NCBI RefSeq assembly: GCF_004362405.1
Contig: NZ_SNXE01000004.1
Span: 285,964-349,963 of the forward strand
Direction: 5' to 3'
DNA length: 64,000 nucleotides
Source of the DNA: Roseateles asaccharophilus
Lineage (GTDB): Bacteria; Pseudomonadota; Gammaproteobacteria; Burkholderiales; Burkholderiaceae_C
The translations under genes and the position numbers were made by a program. Positions 29,753-38,146 of this stretch are shown here, piece by piece. The notes beneath the pieces were generated by a model. The model was given only the letters and a program-made list of their open reading frames with translations. It had not been told where the DNA came from and searched no databases. Within the stretch, counting starts at the first letter, position 1; every line of letters begins with the position of its first letter.

Positions 29753-30751
29753 ATGAGCAGCCGCCCCGATACGCCCGCCCTCCCCGCCTTTTTGCGCATC
29801 CACCAATACGCCGGCCTCAAGCCCGGGCCGCGCCTGCTGGTCACGGCCGCCGTGCATGGCAACGAGGTCTGCGGCGTGGCCGCCATCCAGCGCGTGATGG
29901 CCGAGCTGGACAGCGGCGCCCTGCAGCTGCGCGGCGGCACGCTGAGCTTCATCCCCATCGTCAACCCCCTGGCCCACCAGCTGGGCCGGCGCGAGGGCGA
30001 TCGCAACCTCAACCGCAATCTGCGCCCGCCCGTCGTGCCGCAGGACTTCGAGGACCGCATCGCCGGCCCGCTGTGCCGCTGGCTGGCAGACCACGAGGTG
30101 CTGCTGGACCTGCACAGCTTCCAGGGCCAGGGCAAGCCTTTCGCCATGCTGGGCCCGCGCAACAACCGCGGCGAGCTGGAGCCCTTTGCCCATGAGCAGG
30201 CCGAAGGGCTGCTGGCCGCCTGTGTGGGCACGGAACGCATCGTGGAGGGCTGGCTCTCCACCTATGCCCTGGGCCTGCAGCGCCGGGCCGAGCGAGCGGG
30301 CGACGGCAGTCGGCGCGCCACGCTGCAGCAAGACCCGCATTACGGCGTGGGCACCACCGAGTACATGCGCTCGCGCGGCGGCTACGGCATCACCCTGGAA
30401 TGCGGCCAGCATGCCGATCCCGAGGCGCCGGAGTTCGCCTACAAGGCCATCCTGCGGGTTCTGGTGCTGCTGGGCATGGTGGACGCAGAGGTGGTGGCGC
30501 CCCGCCCCGCCAGCGCACCCGAGCTGCTGCAGCTCTACGAGGTGGTGGACCGCGAGCACGAAGGCGACCGCTTCGAGCGCGCCTGGGCCAGCTTCGATCC
30601 GGTGATCAAGGGCCAGCGCATCGGCACCCGCCACGATGGCACGCCCGTGCTGGCCCCGGCCGATGGACGCATCGTCTTCCCGGCCGTGAATGCCCAGCCC
30701 GGCAGTGAGTGGTTCTACCTGGCGCGGGCAAGCACGCGCCAGCTGGGCTAG
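29753..30751 (+). CDS. Succinylglutamate desuccinylase/aspartoacylase family protein
   Basis: A 332-residue zinc carboxypeptidase-like hydrolase of the AstE/AspA family. Zinc ligands are visible in AAVHGNEVCG (His40, Glu43) and LLDLHSFQ (His about 121), and the substrate-binding RNLNRN segment is near residue 86. In AstE the reaction releases succinate from succinylglutamate, but the other ast genes are absent here, so I keep the general family name. The C-terminal part includes a beta domain with GTRHDGTPVLAPADGRIVFP. It may be independently transcribed: 88 bases separate it from the EamA gene. Confidence 0.82.
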   Translation: MSSRPDTPALPAFLRIHQYAGLKPGPRLLVTAAVHGNEVCGVAAIQRVMAELDSGALQLRGGTLSFIPIVNPLAHQLGRREGDRNLNRNLRPPVVPQDFEDRIAGPLCRWLADHEVLLDLHSFQGQGKPFAMLGPRNNRGELEPFAHEQAEGLLAACVGTERIVEGWLSTYALGLQRRAERAGDGSRRATLQQDPHYGVGTTEYMRSRGGYGITLECGQHADPEAPEFAYKAILRVLVLLGMVDAEVVAPRPASAPELLQLYEVVDREHEGDRFERAWASFDPVIKGQRIGTRHDGTPVLAPADGRIVFPAVNAQPGSEWFYLARASTRQLG

Positions 30752-30763
30752 ATTGCAGGCCTT

Positions 30764-31408
30764 ATGAAGATCGATTTCGTCTCCGACGTCTCCTGCCCCT
30801 GGTGCGCCATCGGCCTCAAGTCCCTGGAGCAGGCCCTGGCCCGCATGCCGGAGCTTCAGGTGCAGCTGCACTTCCAGCCCTTCGAGCTCAACCCCGGCAT
30901 GGCACCCGAGGGCGAGGACATCGACGAACACCTGGCCCGCAAATACGGCCTGCCGCCGGCCCAGCTGGCCGCCAACCGCGAGCGCATCCGCGAGCGCGGT
31001 GCGGCCCTGGGCTTTGACTTTGTGCAGGGCGCGCGCAGCCGCATCTACAACACCTTCGACGCTCACCGCCTGCTGCACTGGGCCGGCGAGCAGAGCGCGC
31101 GCGCCCAGCGCGATCTCAAGCTCTCGCTGTTCACGGCCTATTTCACCGAGGGCCGCGACCCCAGCGACCATGCCCTGCTGCTGGAGCGCGCCGTGGCCGT
31201 GGGGCTGGACGCCGAGCAGGCCCGCGCCGTGCTGGCCTCCGAGCGCTATGCCGACGCCGTGCGCGAGGCCGAGGCCTTCTACCAGTCGCATGGCATCAGC
31301 TCGGTACCGGCCGTCATCATCAACGAGCGGCATCTGATCTCCGGCGGCCAGCCGCCCGAGGTCTTCGAGCAGGCCCTGCGCCAGATTGCGGCCGAATCCG
31401 GCCGCTGA
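30764..31408 (+). CDS. DsbA-family oxidoreductase (FrnE-like)
   Basis: A 214-residue cytoplasmic thioredoxin-fold protein of the DsbA/FrnE type. The active-site CPWC is at residues 10-13 in SDVSCPWCAIGLKSLEQAL. Other family features are QGARSRIYNTFDAHRLLHWA near residue 88 and a cis-Pro in SSVPAVIINERHLISGGQP near residue 180. There is no signal peptide. FrnE proteins have been described as disulfide isomerases and in polyketide synthesis. It begins 12 bases after the desuccinylase-like gene, so they are probably cotranscribed. Confidence 0.88.
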   Translation: MKIDFVSDVSCPWCAIGLKSLEQALARMPELQVQLHFQPFELNPGMAPEGEDIDEHLARKYGLPPAQLAANRERIRERGAALGFDFVQGARSRIYNTFDAHRLLHWAGEQSARAQRDLKLSLFTAYFTEGRDPSDHALLLERAVAVGLDAEQARAVLASERYADAVREAEAFYQSHGISSVPAVIINERHLISGGQPPEVFEQALRQIAAESGR

Positions 31409-31489
31409 GCCGGACTGCTGCCATTTCGGCAGGGCCCGCCGCGCGGGGCTGAGCGACAATGACGCTCAACCGTTTCGCACACACTCATC

Positions 31490-31512
31490 GCGCCCCGGTC
31501 CTGCCGGGGCGC
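31490..31512 (+). promoter_or_regulatory. Hairpin in the rdgC leader
   Basis: GCGCCCCGG and CCGGGGCGC form a perfect 9-base stem around TCCTG. It lies 24 bases before the rdgC ATG and 81 bases after the preceding stop. The following TTGCATTT is only weakly T-rich, so it may be a terminator for the upstream operon or a leader element of rdgC. Confidence 0.4.
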
Positions 31513-31535
31513 TTGCATTTCCGACGACGCATCCG

Positions 31536-32585
31536 ATGTTCAAGAACCTGACGATTTACCGCGTGGGCGCAAGCTGGCAGCCCAGCCGCCAAGAAGTCGA
31601 GGAGGCCCTGGCCAAGGGCCAGTTCCAGCCCTGCGGCGCCACCGAACCCCTGTCCCTGGGCTGGGTGCCGCCGCGCGGCATCGAGCACGGCCCCCTGGTC
31701 GAGGTGATCGACGGCCATCTGCACCTCAAGCTGCAAGTGGAGTCGCGCGTGCTGCCCGGCTCGGTGGTCAAGGAGCGGGTGGACGAGATTGCCGCCCAGA
31801 TCGAGGAGCAGACCGGTCGCAAGCCCGGCAAGAAGGCGCTCAAGGACCTCAAGGAGCAGGCCACCCAGGAGCTGCTGCCCCTGTGCTTCAAGAAGCGCAG
31901 CAGCATCCGCATCTGGATCGCGCCCGAGCAGCGCCTCCTGATGATCGACGCCTCCAGCCCCGCGCGCTGCGAGGAGGTGGTGAGCCTCCTGATCAAGACG
32001 CTTGAAGGCCTGACCCTGCACCTGATTCAGAGCGCCGAGGCGCCCGCCACCTGCATGGCCGCCTGGCTGATGGACGGCGTGGCACCCGAGGGCTTCACCA
32101 TCGACCGCGAGTGCGAGCTCAAGAGCGAGGACGAGATGAAGTCCGTGGTGCGCTATGCCCGCCACGCGCTGGACATCGACGAGGTGCGGCAGCACCTGGA
32201 AGCCGGCAAGCGCCCCACCCGCCTGGCCATGAGCTACAAGGACCGCGTGTCCTTCCTGCTCACCGACACGCTGCAGATCAAGAAGATCAGCTTTCTGGAC
32301 CTGGTGTTCGAGGGCCATGACAAGCCCGAGAAGGACGAGCAGTTCGACGCCGACGCCACCATCGCCGCGGGCGAGCTGGGCGAGTTGATTCCGGCCCTGA
32401 TCGAAGGCCTGGGCGGCGAGCACGACTTCCTGGGCTCGGCCCCCAGCGGCTTCGTGGCCGACAGCCAGTTGGTGGCGCCCGACAAGACCGTGCTGGACCT
32501 GGACCAGACACCTGCGGCCGTGACGGCCGCCGTAGCCGCCGCGGCCGCTGCCGCCGGCCCGGACGACAAGGCGCCCTGGGACTGA
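31536..32585 (+). CDS. rdgC: Recombination-associated protein RdgC
   Basis: RdgC forms a toroid dimer on DNA and limits RecA activity. The 349-residue product begins MFKNLTIYRVGASW and keeps family stretches such as FQPCGATEPLSLGWVPPRG near residue 30 and KSVVRYARHALDIDEVRQHL-type sequence near residue 206. It is longer than E. coli RdgC (303 residues) because of an Ala-rich C-terminal tail (after about residue 320) ending KAPWD. The ATG at 31536 is chosen because the 50 upstream codons lie in the leader with the hairpin. It converges with the helicase gene, one base apart. Confidence 0.94.
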   Translation: MFKNLTIYRVGASWQPSRQEVEEALAKGQFQPCGATEPLSLGWVPPRGIEHGPLVEVIDGHLHLKLQVESRVLPGSVVKERVDEIAAQIEEQTGRKPGKKALKDLKEQATQELLPLCFKKRSSIRIWIAPEQRLLMIDASSPARCEEVVSLLIKTLEGLTLHLIQSAEAPATCMAAWLMDGVAPEGFTIDRECELKSEDEMKSVVRYARHALDIDEVRQHLEAGKRPTRLAMSYKDRVSFLLTDTLQIKKISFLDLVFEGHDKPEKDEQFDADATIAAGELGELIPALIEGLGGEHDFLGSAPSGFVADSQLVAPDKTVLDLDQTPAAVTAAVAAAAAAAGPDDKAPWD

Positions 32586-33845
32586 TCAGCCCTTGGGCTT
32601 GGCCGCGGAGACCGCCGCGGCGGCGGCTGCCGCTGCCGCTGCTTCCCGCAGCTTGTCCTTCTTGCTCTTGCGGGTCAGGCTCTTAACACCGCCCGCGCCG
32701 GGTTCTTGCACCGGCTGCTCCTTAGGCTCGAAGCCCGCGATCTGCTCGCGCGGCACGCGCTGGCCTTGGCGCTTCTCGATCAGGCGGAAATGCGCCTCGG
32801 CCGCCGCCGTCACAAAGCTCAGCGCCACGCCGCGCGCGCCCGCCCGGCCGGTGCGGCCGATGCGGTGGGTGTAGTCGGCCGGGGAGCGCGGCAGGTCGTA
32901 GTTCAGCACCGCCGGCAGCTCCGGAATATCCAGGCCGCGGGCCGCCACATCGGTGGCCACCAGCACCTGCACCGTGCCGGCCTTCAGGGCCGCCAGCACC
33001 TCGCGCCGCGTGCCCTGGCTCAGCTCGCCATGCAGGGCCGCGGCCTTGATGCCGGCCTTCCAGAGCTTGTCCGAGACCAGCTCGGTGGCGTACTGCGTGG
33101 CCACGAAGACCAGCAGGCGCGACCAGCCCTCGGTCTGCAGCAGATGGCGCAGCAAGGGCGTGCGCTGAGCCTCGTCCACGCGGATGGCGCGCTGCAGGAT
33201 GTCCGGCGGCGCCTCGGCCGGCGCCTCCACACGCAGGGGCTCGCGCAGCAGACCGTCTGCCAGACCCTGCACCGCCGCCGGGAAGGTGGCGGAGAAGAAG
33301 AGGTTCTGGCGCCGCGCCGGCAGCAGGGCCAGGATGCGCTGCAGCTCCTCGGCAAAGCCCATGTCCAGCAGGCGGTCGGCCTCGTCCAGCACCAGCAGCT
33401 CCAGGGCCTCGAAGCCGAGGGCATTGTGGGCATGCAGGTCCAGCAGGCGGCCCGGCGTGGCCACCATCACATCGCAGCCACCGCGCAGGCCCATGAGCTG
33501 CGGATTGATGGAGACGCCGCCAAAGGCCACCGCGATCTTCAGCCGCCCCGGCAGCAGGCGCGCGAGATCGCGCAGGGCCTCGGCGGTCTGCGCCGCCAGC
33601 TCGCGCGTGGGCGCCAGCACCAGGGCCTTGAGGCGCCGGCCCTCGCCCCCTTGCAGCACCCGCTGCAAGAGCGGCAGGCCGAAGGCCAGGGTCTTGCCCG
33701 AGCCGGTGGCGGCCTGGCCCAGCAGGTCGCGGCCGGCGAGTGCCGGGGAAATGGCTGCCGCCTGGATGGGGGTCGGGTCTTGATAGTCCAGCTCGGCCAG
33801 GGCCTTGAACAATGCGGGGTGTAGGCCCAGGGCGTCGAAAGACAT
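32586..33845 (-). CDS. DEAD-box RNA helicase, RhlE-like
   Basis: A 419-residue ATP-dependent RNA helicase. Motifs in order: Q motif TPIQAAAI near residue 26, Walker A AATGSGKT (45-52), PTRELAAQ, DEAD in VLDEADRLLDMGF, SAT in FFSATFP, then the second RecA domain with ATDVAARGLDIPELP and HRIGRTGRAG. The C-terminal extension is short and basic (LTRKSKKDKLREAA) followed by a run of alanines. RhlE proteins act in ribosome assembly and RNA decay; the subtype call is by pattern. It stops next to rdgC in convergent orientation. Confidence 0.92.
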   Translation of the reverse strand: MSFDALGLHPALFKALAELDYQDPTPIQAAAISPALAGRDLLGQAATGSGKTLAFGLPLLQRVLQGGEGRRLKALVLAPTRELAAQTAEALRDLARLLPGRLKIAVAFGGVSINPQLMGLRGGCDVMVATPGRLLDLHAHNALGFEALELLVLDEADRLLDMGFAEELQRILALLPARRQNLFFSATFPAAVQGLADGLLREPLRVEAPAEAPPDILQRAIRVDEAQRTPLLRHLLQTEGWSRLLVFVATQYATELVSDKLWKAGIKAAALHGELSQGTRREVLAALKAGTVQVLVATDVAARGLDIPELPAVLNYDLPRSPADYTHRIGRTGRAGARGVALSFVTAAAEAHFRLIEKRQGQRVPREQIAGFEPKEQPVQEPGAGGVKSLTRKSKKDKLREAAAAAAAAAAVSAAKPKG

Positions 33846-33898
33846 GGGTGGCGGTGTTCCGGTCAGGTGAGGAAAGATGGATGAAGGGGCGGCGGCGC

Positions 33899-34489
33899 TC
33901 AGGCGCCGAAGAGACTGGCCTGCTCGCCGCCGAGCTGGCCGGTGGCACGTGCCTCGATCAGCAGCAGGCGCTGCTTGGTGGCCAGGCCGCCGTGGGCGGA
34001 GAAGCCGCCCCTGGCACGGCTGCCGCTGCTGGGCAGCACGCGGTGGCAGGGCACGATGGGGGCGAAAGGATTGTGGCCCTCGGCCTGGCCCACAGCGCGC
34101 GCCGCGCCGGGCTGGCCCAGGCGCGCGGCGATCTCGCCATAGCTGAGGGTCTGGCCCAGGGGAATGCGCCGGGTCAGGGCCAGCACCTGGCGGTGGAACT
34201 CGGGCAGCGCGCTGTCGTCCAGCTCCAGCTCCAGCAAGACCTCGGCATCGCGGCCCTGCCCCGCCAGCAAGGCACGCACACCGGCCATGGCCCGCTGGAT
34301 CAGGGCCGGCAGCTCGGGCTCCAGCGGCAGCTCGCGTGCGGCGGGGAAGCGGGCACGCATGCGGTCGCGGGTGGCGCCGGCGTTCTCCTCGGGCAGCTGC
34401 GAGCCGATGAGCGCCAGACGTTCGTTCCAGGCGATGCCGCAGCAGCCCAGCGCGGTCTCGTAGCAGTGGAAGAACTGGCGCGGCGGCAT
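33899..34489 (-). CDS. ogt: O6-alkylguanine-DNA alkyltransferase (Ogt-type)
   Basis: This protein repairs O6-alkylguanine by irreversible transfer of the alkyl group to a cysteine. The 196-residue product has the acceptor motif PIVPCHRVL near residue 143, the recognition helix ARAVGQAEGHNPFAP just before it, and the RIPLGQTLSYGEIAARLG winged-helix segment. The N-terminal domain is degenerate, as is usual for Ogt. There is no AraC-like Ada domain. It lies 13 bases downstream of dusA's stop and probably shares its transcript. Confidence 0.92.
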   Translation of the reverse strand: MPPRQFFHCYETALGCCGIAWNERLALIGSQLPEENAGATRDRMRARFPAARELPLEPELPALIQRAMAGVRALLAGQGRDAEVLLELELDDSALPEFHRQVLALTRRIPLGQTLSYGEIAARLGQPGAARAVGQAEGHNPFAPIVPCHRVLPSSGSRARGGFSAHGGLATKQRLLLIEARATGQLGGEQASLFGA

Positions 34490-34502
34490 GTGCTGCTGGG
34501 CC

Positions 34503-35573
34503 TCAGGCGTTCAGGGCCGCGGCATGGCGGGCCTGGTGCTCGTCCACATGGCGGGCCACGCCCGCACGGGCCTCGGTGGCCAGGGCCGCAACCTCGGTGG
34601 GGCTCAGGCTCTTGAGCTTGTGGTCGGACCAGATCTGGCGCCAGCGGCGCGAGCCGGCCGCGCCATTCCACAAGCCCAGGGCATGGCGCATGGCCGTGGC
34701 CCAGGAGCGCCCAATTGCTTGCTGGGCGCTCAGATACTCGACCCAGGCGGCTTCCACCGCCTCGCGGCCGGCCTGGGCGGTGGCCGGATCGGCCTGGCCG
34801 AAGAAGCGCGAGTCCCACTGCGCCATCTGCCAGGGCTCGTGATAGGCCTGGCGGCCCACCATCACGCCGTCCACATGCTGGAGCTGCTCGGCGATCTCGG
34901 CATCGGTCTTGAGGCCGCCATTGATCACGATGGTGAGCTGCGGAAACTCGCGCTTGAGCCGATGCACCAGCTCATAGCGCAGCGGCGGGATCTCGCGGTT
35001 GTCCTTGGGGGACAGGCCTTGCAGCCAGGCATTGCGGGCATGAACGATGAAGACCTCGCAGCCCGCCTCGGCGATGGTGCCCACGAAGTCGCGCACAAAG
35101 TCGTAGCTCTCGATCTTGTCGATGCCGATGCGGTGCTTCACCGTCACCGGGATGCTCACCGCATCGCGCATGGCCTTCACGCCATCGGCCACCAGCCGGG
35201 GCTCGGCCATCAGGCAGGCGCCAAAGGCGCCGCGCTGCACCCGCTCGCTGGGGCAGCCGCAGTTCAGATTGACCTCGTCATAGCCCCAGCGCTCGGCCAG
35301 CTTGGCGCAGGCGGCCAGATCCTCGGGCTCGCTGCCGCCCAGCTGCAGGGCCACGGGATGCTCTTCGGCATTGAAGTCCAGATGCCGGCCCTGGTCGCCA
35401 TGCAGCAGGGCGCCGGTGGTCACCATCTCGGTGTACAGGCGCGTGTGCCGGGTCAGCAGGCGGTGGAAGTAGCGGCAATGGCGGTCGGTCCAGTCGAGCA
35501 TGGGCGCGACGGACAGGCGCCAGGGACTGGGCGCCGCGGCCGGCGCATCGGGGATCAGGGGGCTGGAATTCAT
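34503..35573 (-). CDS. dusA: tRNA-dihydrouridine synthase A
   Basis: DusA reduces uridine 20 of the tRNA D-loop using FMN and NADPH. The 356-residue product has SVAPMLDWTDRHCRYFHRL near the start, NLNCGCPSERVQ with the catalytic Cys near residue 105, the FMN-binding KHRIGID, and the DusA-specific SPKDNREIPPLRYE loop near residue 190. The C-terminal tail ends in a His/Ala-rich helix (RHVDEHQARHAAALNA). The order dusA-ogt suggests a shared transcript. A 76-base gap separates it from exoD. Confidence 0.95.
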   Translation of the reverse strand: MNSSPLIPDAPAAAPSPWRLSVAPMLDWTDRHCRYFHRLLTRHTRLYTEMVTTGALLHGDQGRHLDFNAEEHPVALQLGGSEPEDLAACAKLAERWGYDEVNLNCGCPSERVQRGAFGACLMAEPRLVADGVKAMRDAVSIPVTVKHRIGIDKIESYDFVRDFVGTIAEAGCEVFIVHARNAWLQGLSPKDNREIPPLRYELVHRLKREFPQLTIVINGGLKTDAEIAEQLQHVDGVMVGRQAYHEPWQMAQWDSRFFGQADPATAQAGREAVEAAWVEYLSAQQAIGRSWATAMRHALGLWNGAAGSRRWRQIWSDHKLKSLSPTEVAALATEARAGVARHVDEHQARHAAALNA

Positions 35574-35649
35574 GGGGCGGGAACTGGCGGCGGGCGCTCA
35601 CCACGAGCGCCCGCCAGCCCCGATTGTCCCAGTTCCGGCGGTCGCCGGC

Positions 35650-36291
35650 TCAGAACAGCTGCAGACCCCAGTCCCAGGCGCGCTGCGCGGCCTCGGTGAT
35701 CACATGGCCCATGGTGGCGGTGAAGACCAGGGCCCCCGAACCGACCACGGCCGAGGCCAGCAGGGCCAGGCCGTCGCGGAACATCCAGCCCAGGCTGAGC
35801 AGCACCAGGCTCAGGCTGGGCAGCACATTGCCCAGCGGCAGGGGCAACATGATGATCAGGCCCATGGCCGCGATCCAGGCGCCCCAGCCCAGGCGGGTGC
35901 GGCGGTGGCTCAGGAAGAGCCAGCGCGCGCGCAGACAGCGGTCGGCCAGGCCATAGGTCCAGGCCAGCATGCGCAGGCAGCGCGCCGACCACACCGGTCC
36001 CAGGCGAAACTCGGCCAGACGCCGCGGCAGACGGGTCTGCACATGGTCGCGGTGCCAGCGCCAGCCCAGCAGCAGGATGACGAGGCTGAGCAAGGTGCCG
36101 ATGCCGGCCACGGGCGTGACACTCAGCAAGGCCATCATCAGCAGCAGCACCGCGGCCGAGGCCTGGCCGTGCAGGGCCAGCAGATCGTCCAGGCTCAACA
36201 CCGGAGGCGCCTCGGCCTCCCCGTGATCCAGCAGGGCTTGACGAAAGGCCTCGGCCAGACTGGCCGCGGCCCCCTCATCCGAGAAGGACAT
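35650..36291 (-). CDS. ExoD family membrane protein
   Basis: A 213-residue inner-membrane protein of the ExoD family, named for a rhizobial protein needed for exopolysaccharide production and alkali tolerance. Features are a soluble N-terminal part with LDDLLALHGQASAAVLLLMM, then hydrophobic segments including TPVAGIGTLLSLVILLLGW and ARWLFLSHRRTRLGWGAWIA between them. The molecular role is not known. It begins three bases after the stop of the small membrane protein gene upstream, so they form an operon. Confidence 0.82.
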   Translation of the reverse strand: MSFSDEGAAASLAEAFRQALLDHGEAEAPPVLSLDDLLALHGQASAAVLLLMMALLSVTPVAGIGTLLSLVILLLGWRWHRDHVQTRLPRRLAEFRLGPVWSARCLRMLAWTYGLADRCLRARWLFLSHRRTRLGWGAWIAAMGLIIMLPLPLGNVLPSLSLVLLSLGWMFRDGLALLASAVVGSGALVFTATMGHVITEAAQRAWDWGLQLF

Positions 36292-36294
36292 GAC

Positions 36295-36702
36295 TCAGCG
36301 CGCGCTTGCGGTGGTGGACGGGATGGAGCGCAGCAGACGCAGGCCCAGCAGGGTGAGGAAGAACAGGGCCATCACGCCCATGAACCACAGCACCCACAGC
36401 AAGGGCGTCAACCAGCCCAGGGCCGTGCCCAGCCAAGGCAGGCCGGACTGCCCCAGATCCAGCATCCACTTCAGACTCTCCTGCAGCGCGCGCAGCGTGG
36501 CCTCGTCCACCCAGGGGGCCAGCCAGGGCGGCATCTGCCAGGCGGCCGCGGCCTCGCCCATGCGTGCCGCCTCACCGCTGGCCAGGGCATGGCTGGCCCA
36601 GTCCAGCAAGGCGCCCACCAGCCCCAGCCCGCCGCTCCACAGCAGGGCCAGCACAAGGAACAAACTCCAGGCGCCCCAGCGCCAGCTTGAGCTCAGGGCC
36701 AT
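36295..36702 (-). CDS. Small membrane protein of unknown function
   Basis: A 135-residue protein with two or three hydrophobic segments (about 9-30 and about 92-122), separated by an amphipathic stretch with WQMPPWLAPWVDEATLRALQ. I recognise no named family. The ATG at 36702 is preceded by GGGCTTGATC with no strong ribosome-binding site; a TTG two codons upstream is possible. It sits three bases before exoD, so the two are likely cotranscribed and may act together in the membrane. Confidence 0.65.
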   Translation of the reverse strand: MALSSSWRWGAWSLFLVLALLWSGGLGLVGALLDWASHALASGEAARMGEAAAAWQMPPWLAPWVDEATLRALQESLKWMLDLGQSGLPWLGTALGWLTPLLWVLWFMGVMALFFLTLLGLRLLRSIPSTTASAR

Positions 36703-36978
36703 GATCAAGCCCTCCGCAGCGAGGATTGGGGAGCGGAGAAGCAGATGCTTCGGTGTGATGTCTTGTACATGTGCAGTGCCTGTGAGGTCTTGAAGATGGC
36801 CGCGCCAGCAGGGGCGCGTTCGCAGCCGTGAGCTTACGCGGGCCTTCAATCCCAAAAAACAAGACAAATCAAGCCATGGACTTCGGAAAAACCGATGAAA
36901 CGCAAGCGCAGCGCGCGGGCCCGCAACAGGGCTGAAGCGCCCCGGCAGGCCCGACATGCGCTGCGGCCGTGATGCAGC

Positions 36979-38118
36979 TCAGACAAGCGCGCGCAGCGGG
37001 TGCTGGTCGGCGCTCCAGGGGCTCTCGAAGAAGGCCTGCACCATGGCGGGCGTCACGTCCTCGATGCGAGCCGGGTTCCAGCGCGGCGCGTGGTCCTTGT
37101 CCACGGCCAGGGCGCGTATGCCTTCCACCGTCTCGGAGGCGGCGCCGGGGCGCAGCGTGAAGCAGCGGTGCACCAGGTCGCGCTCCATGCGCAGGTCTTC
37201 GGCCAGGCTGAGCCGGCGCGCGCGGCGCAGCTGCTCCAGGGTCACGGCCATCATCAGGGGCGAGCGCTTCTTCAGCGCGGCCAGGGTCTCGCGGGCCCAG
37301 GCATCGTCGGCCTCGACCGCCGCCAGGGATGTCATGATCTCGGCCACGCTGGGCTTGGAGAAATGCTGGTCGATGCGGGCACGCAGATCCAGGTAGTCCG
37401 GCGCGGGCGCCAGGTCGGCGCGCTGCATCACCTCGGCCACCACATGCTCGGCACTGGGTTGATCGCCCTGGCGGAAGGCTGCAATGAGGGCCGGCAGCTC
37501 GCTGCTCTTGACGAAGACATCGCCCAGACCCAGGGCAATGGCATCGCCCGCGCCGATGGGCTGGCCGGTCAGGGCCAGCCATTCGCCGGCATGGCCGGGA
37601 CATTGGCCCAGGAACCAGCCGCCGCCCACATCGGGGAAGAGGCCGATATGGGTCTCGGGCATGGCCAGCTTGCTGTGCTCGGTCAGCACCCGCAGCTTGG
37701 AGCCCTGGCTGATGCCCATGCCCCCACCCATCACCACGCCATCCATCAGGGCCACATAGGGCTTGGGATAGTTGTGGATGAGGTGGTTGAGCGCGTATTC
37801 CTCGGTAAAGAAAGCCTCCAGCGCGGCACTGGCCTCGGGCGTGCCCGCGGTGGCGCTTTGGTGGAAGAAGCGGATATCGCCGCCGGCGCAGAAGGCCGCC
37901 GGCTTGCCCTCGCGACCGGCACCCAGCACCACCACGGCCTGGATGGCCGGGCTGGCGGCCCAGTGCTTGAGCAGCGCGGTGATGTCGCGGATCATGGCCA
38001 GCGACAGGGCATTGAGCGCGTTGGCGCGATTCAGGGTGATCAGGCCCAGGCAGCCATTGACCTCGGCCAGGATCTGGCCGTCGGACTGCAGGGCGGGAAT
38101 CAGGGCGGCGGAACTCAT
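36979..38118 (-). CDS. Enoyl-CoA hydratase/isomerase family, 3-hydroxyisobutyryl-CoA hydrolase-like
   Basis: A 379-residue protein of the crotonase family with the long C-terminal part typical of 3-hydroxyisobutyryl-CoA hydrolase, an enzyme of valine breakdown. Diagnostic stretches are EEYALNHLIHNYPKPYVALM, DGVVMGGGMGIS (oxyanion hole), PETHIGLFPDVGGGWFL near residue 140 and the late KRSPLMMAVTLEQLRRA. The GGAG ribosome-binding site supports the ATG at 38118. Distant proximity to the bkd operon fits the same pathway, but the exact reaction is inferred from the family. Confidence 0.88.
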   Translation of the reverse strand: MSSAALIPALQSDGQILAEVNGCLGLITLNRANALNALSLAMIRDITALLKHWAASPAIQAVVVLGAGREGKPAAFCAGGDIRFFHQSATAGTPEASAALEAFFTEEYALNHLIHNYPKPYVALMDGVVMGGGMGISQGSKLRVLTEHSKLAMPETHIGLFPDVGGGWFLGQCPGHAGEWLALTGQPIGAGDAIALGLGDVFVKSSELPALIAAFRQGDQPSAEHVVAEVMQRADLAPAPDYLDLRARIDQHFSKPSVAEIMTSLAAVEADDAWARETLAALKKRSPLMMAVTLEQLRRARRLSLAEDLRMERDLVHRCFTLRPGAASETVEGIRALAVDKDHAPRWNPARIEDVTPAMVQAFFESPWSADQHPLRALV

Positions 38119-38146
38119 GCCAACTCCATCAGACTTCTTGTTGTGT

